Assembly (NCBI GenBank): GCA_905215935.1
Contig: CAJMRY010000002.1
Span: forward strand, 186,001 to 250,000
Source: an uncultured bacterium
GTDB lineage: Bacteria; Bacillota; Clostridia; TANB77; CAG-508
Direction: 5' to 3'
DNA length: 64,000 nucleotides
Shown piece after piece: positions 58,111-64,000 of the stretch (positions are counted from its first letter, which is position 1; every line of letters starts with the position of its first letter). The position numbers were made by a program, and so were the translations under genes. The notes under the pieces were generated by a model. The model was not told the origin of the DNA, made no database searches, and worked only from the letters and a program-made list of their open reading frames with translations.

Positions 58111-58125
58111 ATAACTTTTAGTTAT
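58111..58125. promoter_or_regulatory. LysR-type binding palindrome upstream of lysR
   Basis: ATAACTTTTAGTTAT, 15 bases before the lysR start; a T-N11-A-like site. The same palindrome with one base change occurs at 59135. Confidence 0.6.
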
Positions 58126-58139
58126 GATGAGGTGATGTT

Positions 58140-59004
58140 ATGATAAATCTAGAATTATATAAAATATTTGTAGTAGTAGCAAGTAATTTAAATATAACAA
58201 AAGCAAGTCAAAAGCTTAATATATCTCAGCCAGCAGTAACAAAACATATAAAAAATTTAGAAAATATTTTACAAGTAACATTATTTAAAAGAAATAATAA
58301 AGGATTAACATTGACAGAAATGCGGAGAAAAACTATATGAAAAACTAAAAAGCCCAATTAATGAAATAATAAAAATTGATAATGAATTAAGTAAAGATAA
58401 AAATATTAGCATTGGTTCTCATAATCATTTATTAAATATTGTTTTTGGAGAGTGTATAAATAAATTTTGTATACAGCATCCAGAAGTAGACTTGAATTTA
58501 AAATGTTTAGAAACAGATGAGATGTTAGAAATGTTAAAAAATAAAGAATTGGATATAGTATTTTCTAAAAAGGTAAATAAATTTAAAGATGAAAATGTAA
58601 AATATTTACCTCTTGGATTCTTAAATGATATTTTTATTGCAAGTAAAGATTCAAGGTTAGCAAATAAAATTTTAACTAAGAAAGAATTAGAAAATGAGAC
58701 TATTTATGTACCAAGAACATATGCTCAAACTGTTACAAGACTCATAAATCTTACAAATAATAAAAATTTAAATCTTAAGAATTCAAGTTATAATACAATT
58801 TTAGAACTTTCAAGTAAAACAGATTCTATTGGATTAATAACAAAAGAATATATAGAAAGTGATAAGTTAGAAAAATATAATTTAGTAGAATTAAAAACTA
58901 AATTTGAATTAAAACCAATTGAGTTTGGAATATATTTTAATACAGATAGAAAAAAAGAAGTAAATTATTTAATAAAAATAATAAAAGATAAATTTAAATG
59001 TTAA
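58140..59004 (+). CDS. LysR-family transcription regulator, with a CGG shift
   Basis: Joined product is about 287 aa, the normal LysR size. The N-terminal winged helix spans residues 1-60 (VVASNLNITKASQKLNISQPA). At 58323 an in-frame CGG follows ATG; skipping C gives Leu-Thr-Glu-Met-Gly-Glu-Lys-Leu-Tyr, the linker helix, and continues into the effector-binding domain. It likely controls itself and the radical SAM genes downstream through the shared palindromes. RBS gaggtg. Confidence 0.8.
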
Positions 59005-59011
59005 AATGAAC

Positions 59012-59036
59012 AAAAGGTGTCAAATAGACACCTTTT
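59012..59036 (+). terminator. Terminator of lysR
   Basis: Stem AAAAGGTGTC/GACACCTTTT with a 5-base loop and T-run. Confidence 0.8.
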
Positions 59037-59134
59037 TTGTTATGATATGCAGTTTTAAAAAAGCATTTACTAATATTCCAAATCTTAAATAAAATTATAT
59101 ATTTGTTACTCATAACAAACAAGATAAGTCTAAT

Positions 59135-59149
59135 ATAACTTCTAGTTAT
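59135..59149. promoter_or_regulatory. LysR-type binding palindrome upstream of the radical SAM gene
   Basis: ATAACTTCTAGTTAT, identical to the site at 58111 except for one central base. A half-site AGTTAT also occurs at 60427, before the partner gene. The rest of the gap 59043-59288 is AT-rich with no RNA or ORF recognised. Confidence 0.6.
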
Positions 59150-59288
59150 AGCTAGAATACAAATATGTATTTTAGAAATTTATATTAAACTGTTATACTT
59201 ATATTAAGCTATTATGCAAACTAAATTACAAAAAGCAGAAGAATTTCTTATAAAGGACTTCTGCAAAACAAGAAAGGATGGTTTAAGC

Positions 59289-60284
59289 ATGAAAAAACGG
59301 ATAAACTATTTGGCAATTGCACTAACAACAAGGTGTAATTTCCAATGTTTTTACTGTAAGCCTACAGGTGAGAGTATATTTCCTAATATACAAGGAACCT
59401 TAGATTTTCAAGATCTGAAGAAAATAATTAAGGTGGCATACAAATTAGGAATTAACACTTTTCGCATTACTGGAGGAGAGCCAACAATGGTTGATTATTT
59501 ACCAAATTTAATCAGCTATATAATGAATATTGGTGATGATACAAAAATTCGCTTAAACACAAATGGTTATAAACTCCATACTATCTTAGATAGTATAGAA
59601 GCTTTTAAAGACAGAATGGATATTGTAATTAGTGTAGATTCTATAAATGAGTATATACATGGAATTCATTATCCAAAATATTTATCACAAAAAGTACAAG
59701 ATTTAGCAAGAGAGTTAGTAGCAAGGAACATTAATACAAGGTTTAACATTGTAGTAACAAAATACAATATGAATGAAGTTAAAGCATTAATCCAAAGATC
59801 ACTTAAATTAGGAGTGAATATAAAAATATTGGATTTAATCATTCAAAATGAGTATTTTGGTAACAATGAAAAACTTGACGGTAAAAAAGCCATACAATTT
59901 GGAGAATCATTATATGCACAGTTAGATAGTATAAATGCATATTTGGAAGAAATTTCAGAAAATAGCAAAGAAAACTATCATATGTGGAATTCGTATGGAA
60001 TTTCTATGGGTGGTTGCTTTATTGGAAACCAATGGATTCAAGTAAAAGACTCATCAAAAGGTGCACAGTATTCCAAATTATGTATCGAAGAATGTCCGTA
60101 TTATAAATCTTGTAATGAGGGATTATTTAGTCCGTTTATATCAGTAGGAGAAATTTTACATCTTTCTGGATGCAAAAATAAAGATTTGTATTATAATCTA
60201 AAAAATATGTCTGAAGTTGAAATTGAAGAGGCATTAGAAAGAATACTAACTTTATTTGAAGAAACGGAATTAAAAAAGCATTAA
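59289..60284 (+). CDS. MoaA-like radical SAM enzyme
   Basis: 331 aa from the ATG at 59289, with aaaggatgg upstream and the conserved start KKRINYLAIALTTRCNFQC; an in-frame ATG at 59214 has no RBS. The cluster motif is CNFQCFYC (CxxxCxxC) and GGEPT follows at about residue 68. A C-terminal Cys-rich region (CIEECPYYKSC) suggests a second iron-sulfur cluster as in MoaA or SPASM proteins. CGG at 59298 is in frame and must be Arg here. Base use is a little richer in GC than native genes, hinting at transfer. Its function is unknown. Confidence 0.7.
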   Translation: MKKRINYLAIALTTRCNFQCFYCKPTGESIFPNIQGTLDFQDLKKIIKVAYKLGINTFRITGGEPTMVDYLPNLISYIMNIGDDTKIRLNTNGYKLHTILDSIEAFKDRMDIVISVDSINEYIHGIHYPKYLSQKVQDLARELVARNINTRFNIVVTKYNMNEVKALIQRSLKLGVNIKILDLIIQNEYFGNNEKLDGKKAIQFGESLYAQLDSINAYLEEISENSKENYHMWNSYGISMGGCFIGNQWIQVKDSSKGAQYSKLCIEECPYYKSCNEGLFSPFISVGEILHLSGCKNKDLYYNLKNMSEVEIEEALERILTLFEETELKKH

Positions 60285-60293
60285 CCATCAAAC

Positions 60294-60322
60294 AGAGCAG
60301 GTAGATAAAATTCACCTGCTCT
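60294..60322 (+). terminator. Terminator after the radical SAM gene
   Basis: Stem AGAGCAGGT/ACCTGCTCT with an 11-base loop. Confidence 0.65.
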
Positions 60323-60376
60323 TGTTACAATTAAAATGAAATCTATAATAAAATTAAAAACAATAAACATGATATA

Positions 60377-60405
60377 TTGATTGTTTAACTGCTAGATGTT
60401 ATAAT
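60377..60405 (+). promoter_or_regulatory. Promoter upstream of the partner gene
   Basis: TTGATT, a 17-base spacer and extended TGTTATAAT at 60397-60405. Confidence 0.6.
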
Positions 60406-60493
60406 AAAAAAGGTTATTACTCAAGCAGTTATAGTATAATGAATTCCGTATTATAATTTGCTACGCTAAGTGAATTTGGAAAAGGAAACTACA

Positions 60494-60919
60494 ATGAAAT
60501 TTCTTACAACTTTAATTGAAATTCAAAAGAATGTGGAAACTTACTACAGAAAGGATGGTGAATCATTAACATCTCAATTATATTATGAAATTCGTGAGAG
60601 AGCTTTAAATTATCCTGAAGCCTATAAAGGACAGGAAGACAGCAATCGAATTATCTATCAAATTGTATACAGTAATGTAAGACCAACAGATAGACAAATA
60701 AACATACTCTTAAGATCAAGATTATGGATTTCATTGCTTATATTGGCGCTTAATCAGTGTATATCAGAAGATGTTATTAGAGATATTTATCGTCAGAAGA
60801 TACCAAAACAGAGTTTATGTGATTTAATAACACAGGAAATACATATAACAATCGAAAAGAATCGTAAAACACCCGATGACGTGCTCGAGGAGTTAGCACA
60901 CTGCAATGGTATTGTATAG
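60494..60919 (+). CDS. Helical protein of unknown function, partner of the radical SAM gene
   Basis: 141 aa from the ATG at 60494 (RBS aaagga). It is charged, mostly helical, without membrane span or signal. It carries several CGT and CGA codons, so its composition differs from native genes and matches the radical SAM gene before it. No family recognised. A terminator closes the unit at 60956-60993. Confidence 0.5.
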   Translation: MKFLTTLIEIQKNVETYYRKDGESLTSQLYYEIRERALNYPEAYKGQEDSNRIIYQIVYSNVRPTDRQINILLRSRLWISLLILALNQCISEDVIRDIYRQKIPKQSLCDLITQEIHITIEKNRKTPDDVLEELAHCNGIV

Positions 60920-60955
60920 TTTCTAAAATATTAGAAAGAAGTTAAAGAAATAAAA

Positions 60956-60993
60956 AATAGGTCGAAAATCAGTAATATTGAATTCGACCTATT
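60956..60993 (+). terminator. Terminator of the partner gene
   Basis: An 11-bp perfect stem AATAGGTCGAA/TTCGACCTATT and a T-rich tail. Confidence 0.75.
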
Positions 60994-61099
60994 ATTTTTT
61001 TATGTAACAAATCACTTATTAATATTTTAAAGTGGTAGAAATTTAATAAAACATATGATATAAATAAGAAAAAATATAAAATTAGGAGGTAATATCAAT

Positions 61100-61888
61100 A
61101 TGGAAGAAGAATATTTACAGTTTGCAAAAGATGTTGCATATAAAGCAGGAGAAATAATGCTAAAGTATTTTAAAGAAGATAATAGAGCAAGTTATAAAGG
61201 AGATAAAACAATTGTTACATTAGCAGACAAAGAAATAAATACATATCTAATCAACCAAGTAAAACAAAAGTTTCCTACACATTCTGTAGATGGAGAAGAA
61301 GAACAATTTGGAAAAAGTAATCATGTATGGGTTTGTGACCCAGTTGATGGTACAGCAATGTATGCAAGACATATTCCAGTAGCAGTTTTTTCATTAGCAC
61401 TAGTTATAGATGGTATTTCAACAGTAGGAGTTGTTTATGATCCATTTACAGATAATTTATATTCTGCAATAAAAGGAAAAGGGACATATAAAAATGGAAA
61501 GAAAATTATTGTAAATGATTATCAATTGGACGACATGAGAAGTGTATCAAATTTTGATATGTGGCCAAGAGCAGATTATAATATTTACGATGTTATAAAG
61601 AAGTTAGGAGAAAAAACGTATTTTGTAAGTATAGGTAGTGTTATTAGAGGTGGCATGTGTGTTGCTGATGGTGAATTTAATATGGCAATTTTTCCAGGAA
61701 CTAAAAGAAAAAATTGTGATATTGCAGCAGTAAAAGTAATTGTAGAAGAAGCAGGGGGAAAAGTAACAGATATATTTGGAAACGAGCAAAGATATGATCA
61801 AGATATAAATGGTGCAATTATTAGTAATGGATTAGTACATGATGAAGTAGTTAAAATAATAAATGAATTTTTAAATAAAAAGCATTAA
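61100..61888 (+). CDS. Inositol monophosphatase-family phosphatase
   Basis: 262 aa. Metal-site motifs: VTLADKEIN (about residue 40), DGEEEQFG (about 65) and WVCDPVDGTAMYA (about 80), then the late acidic site NCDIAAVKVIVEEAGG with the Asp (about 210). The family removes phosphate from inositol-, sugar- or adenosine-phosphates (CysQ-like). RBS taggaggt. Confidence 0.8.
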   Translation: MEEEYLQFAKDVAYKAGEIMLKYFKEDNRASYKGDKTIVTLADKEINTYLINQVKQKFPTHSVDGEEEQFGKSNHVWVCDPVDGTAMYARHIPVAVFSLALVIDGISTVGVVYDPFTDNLYSAIKGKGTYKNGKKIIVNDYQLDDMRSVSNFDMWPRADYNIYDVIKKLGEKTYFVSIGSVIRGGMCVADGEFNMAIFPGTKRKNCDIAAVKVIVEEAGGKVTDIFGNEQRYDQDINGAIISNGLVHDEVVKIINEFLNKKH

Positions 61889-61958
61889 TTAATGTCATGA
61901 AAAAAGAATATATTAATAATATATTTATAACTTAAGTTAAAGCTTTGAGGAGATAAAA

Positions 61959-62681
61959 ATGAGAAATCTTAATTTTTTAAAAGAAACTATAATAGCACAT
62001 AGAGGAGTACATAGTAAAGAAAAAAATATTATAGAAAATAGTATAGAATCATTTCAGAAAGCGATAGAGAAAAATTATATAATTGAACTAGATGTTCATT
62101 ATCTAAAAGATGGTGAAGTTGTTGTTTTTCATGATGATAATATAGAAAGAATAACAGGCATTAATAAGAACATAAAAGATTGTACATATGAAGAAATAAG
62201 AAATATAAAATTATATAACCAGAATACATATATACCTAAATTTTCTGATGTTTTAAAACTAGTTGATGGAAAAGTTCCAATACTAATTGAGCTAAAAAAT
62301 GATAATAAAACAGGTTTACTAGAAGAAAAATTGATGGAGAATTTAAGAAATTATAATGGAAAGTTTGCAATACAAAGTTTTAATCCATTTAGTGTAAAAT
62401 GGTTCAAAGATAATTATCCAGATATAATAAGAGGTCAGTTGGTATGCAAATTTAAAAATGGAAAAATGAATAAGATAAAAAAGTTGTTATTAAAAAATAT
62501 GTTTTTTAACTTTATTACAAAACCAGATTTTATTTCCTACAATACAGAAGATTTAAGTTATGAAGAAGCAATAAAAATAAAGAGAGGAAAATTTCTTTTA
62601 GGTTGGACTGTAAGAAGTAAGGAAAAATATGATGAATTAATAAAATATTATGATAATTTAATTTGTGAAGAGTTTATATAA
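61959..62681 (+). CDS. Glycerophosphodiester phosphodiesterase
   Basis: 240 aa. GDPD landmarks: IAHRGVHSKEKNIIENSIESF in shortened form (residues 12-32), ELDVHYLKDGEVVVFHDD (metal Glu/Asp and catalytic His) and PILIELKND. It hydrolyses glycerophosphodiesters to glycerol-3-phosphate and alcohol. No signal peptide, so it works in the cytosol. Confidence 0.85.
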   Translation: MRNLNFLKETIIAHRGVHSKEKNIIENSIESFQKAIEKNYIIELDVHYLKDGEVVVFHDDNIERITGINKNIKDCTYEEIRNIKLYNQNTYIPKFSDVLKLVDGKVPILIELKNDNKTGLLEEKLMENLRNYNGKFAIQSFNPFSVKWFKDNYPDIIRGQLVCKFKNGKMNKIKKLLLKNMFFNFITKPDFISYNTEDLSYEEAIKIKRGKFLLGWTVRSKEKYDELIKYYDNLICEEFI

Positions 62682-62761
62682 TTTTATAAAAGCTTAAGTT
62701 ATTTATGAGAACTTTAGAAATGTAAAATTAATAAATAAAATTGGTAAGAAAGAGGAATGTT

Positions 62762-63485
62762 ATGAGAATTGCTACATGGAATATTGGAGAAGACGAACGA
62801 AATGAAGATGGACAAGTGAATATTCAATCTTATAAAGAGATAGTAAATCAAATTGAAAAAGAGAAAATTGATGTAATATGTTTTCAAGAAGCAATAACAA
62901 GTCCAAAAGAAAAAGGTATTATAAAATATATAAAGAATAATACAAAATTAAAACATATATTTAAATATGAATTATCAGAATCTCATATAAATAAGAATTG
63001 TAAGATGGGAATTGCAATATGTTCTAAATATGAAATAAATGACATTGAAAAATTTTTGTTAGATAACCCCAATATAGTGTACAAGCCTAATAATACTACA
63101 ACATATTATTCTCATGATAAAGGATTTTTATTATGTAAAATTCGGAAGGTATACGATAATAACAGGACATTGTTTACCATTTCATGTATTTAAGAAGAAT
63201 ACTTTAGATTATTTAAATATATTTGAAAAATTAGATAATAAAATGTTAGATACATATAAACAAAGTAAAAACATTATTCTATGTGGAGACATGAATTATG
63301 AGGATATTAATAAAATGTTTCCAAGATTTTTAGAAATTTCTAAAGATTATATAGATGAACCAACAAGACATGAGAAGATATTTGACCACATGATCGCTAC
63401 AAATGAAGTGATCATAAATGAGATAAAAGTAATTGATGGTTATTTTGATCATAGATTATGTATAATCGATGTAAAAGAAGTTTAA
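62762..63485 (+). CDS. Endonuclease/exonuclease/phosphatase-family hydrolase, with a CGG shift
   Basis: Joined product is about 240 aa from the ATG at 62762. Motifs: IATWNIG at the start, ICFQEA (metal Glu, about residue 45), then at the join Lys-Ile-Gly-Arg-Tyr-Thr-Ile-Ile-Thr-Gly-His-Cys, ILCGDMNYEDI (about 180) and FDHMIA...DHRLCI at the end. At 63143 the in-frame CGG follows ATT; skipping C restores the TGHC motif, which matches the catalytic His strand. It is a Mg-dependent phosphodiesterase or nuclease. Confidence 0.8.
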
Positions 63486-63614
63486 GATTTAAATATTATG
63501 AGCAGATGAAAAATAATACATAAATAAAATATAAATGTTGAAATATAGAAATGCAGGAATGTAATAGAAAATTTAATAAAAAGTGATAGATTAAGTTTTA
63601 GGAGGCTGTTAAAC

Positions 63615-64000
63615 ATGGATATTTATGGCATAAAAAATATAATGGAAGAAGATTTAAAGTTTGAGTTTGATAAATATTATAAACAAACAGCAATTAAATT
63701 AAAATCTACTAAAGAAGAGGAAGAAAGAAATAAAACAAGAAAAGAATCACAAGAAAATTTAAGTTCATCTAATAATATAGAAATTGATTTGAAAAAATTA
63801 AAAGAAGATTTTATTAAGCTTATATTAGATGAGAATTCTTCAAAATATTTGTGGATTTTATATAGTAAATATAATGGTGAAGAGAATTATATTGATAAAA
63901 TAAGTGAAATATTAAAAAAAGAAAATAAAATCATTCGAGGAGGGACAAATACATATAAAATGAATGGCTGGATGGCACATACTTTATATGTTTATCAAAT
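63615..64000 (+). CDS. Protein of unknown function, 3' partial
   Basis: An ATG with strong RBS (aggaggc) opens a frame that runs off the window end, 128 codons so far. The first 75 residues are highly charged (Lys/Glu-rich, coiled-coil-like), followed by IDLKKLKEDFIKLILDENS and, near the end, MNGWMAHTLYVYQ, which may be the start of an HD-like helical domain. The family cannot be decided from the part seen. Confidence 0.6.
   Translation, partial: MDIYGIKNIMEEDLKFEFDKYYKQTAIKLKSTKEEEERNKTRKESQENLSSSNNIEIDLKKLKEDFIKLILDENSSKYLWILYSKYNGEENYIDKISEILKKENKIIRGGTNTYKMNGWMAHTLYVYQ

Noticed and set aside
60285..60493. A RiPP precursor peptide beside the radical SAM gene
   Set aside because: No short ORF with an RBS was found in 59043-59288 or 60285-60493.

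Overview
The window is about 64 kb of very AT-rich DNA with closely packed genes, strong AGGAGG-type ribosome binding sites, TTGACA/TATAAT promoters and hairpin-plus-T terminators. The gene content (PurB, MutL, peptide deformylase, HelD-type helicase, D-Ala-D-Ala ligase, ROK kinase, TetR and LysR regulators) fits a low-GC Bacillota/Clostridia chromosome. An uncultured gut-type clostridium is my inference. I see no rRNA operon, tRNA, CRISPR array, phage module or transposase gene.

Layout. 1-10 kb: the tail of a membrane transporter, a metallo-beta-lactamase-fold protein, cupin, ROK kinase, a secreted family 3 glycosidase (minus strand), then small enzymes (HAD, nitroreductase, transglutaminase-like, NUDIX, nucleotidase, radical SAM, GNAT). 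10-22 kb: a 5S-rRNA-like transcript, HelD-type helicase, a second small RNA, a three-gene ABC-2 exporter, and three genes of clearly different base composition (12977-13531, 17028-17918, purB). 22-32 kb: alcohol dehydrogenase, radical SAM, hydrolases, two methyltransferases, a C1-peptidase-like protein and an ABC exporter. 32.2-32.9 kb: a type III toxin-antitoxin locus with two pseudoknot repeats and a damaged toxin. 33-44 kb: NUDIX, HAD, deformylase, deaminase, dipeptidase, queuosine salvage and YbaK genes. 44-51 kb: a TetR-controlled FtsX/MacB-like ABC system, mutL and a ZIP transporter. 51-64 kb: a Sel1-repeat protein, a 39-bp perfect inverted repeat, a MurF-like/Ddl cell-wall cluster, a DUF4160/DUF2442 pair, a LysR gene with a radical SAM operon, and metabolic phosphatases and phosphodiesterases.

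The strongest signal is a recoding pattern. Thirteen otherwise intact genes are each broken by +1 frameshifts, 15 sites in all (two genes have two). At every site the in-frame codon is CGG. Skipping its C and reading the next three bases as GGN (glycine) restores the conserved protein, for example DEPTG in an ABC ATPase. In genes of native composition I found no in-frame CGG other than these 15. The four CGG codons that must be read as arginine lie in genes of unusual composition. The simplest reading is that CGG is not an ordinary arginine codon here but a +1 frameshift or four-base glycine signal (C-GGN). An assembly artefact is the main alternative, but it would not be expected to respect the reading frame 15 times out of 15. 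Throughout, 'CGG shift' refers to this event.

Other points: four copies of a palindromic REP-like element (core GGGACGGTTCT), a perfect 38-bp TetR operator over divergent promoters, and a repeated LysR-type palindrome in front of lysR and its probable target operon.
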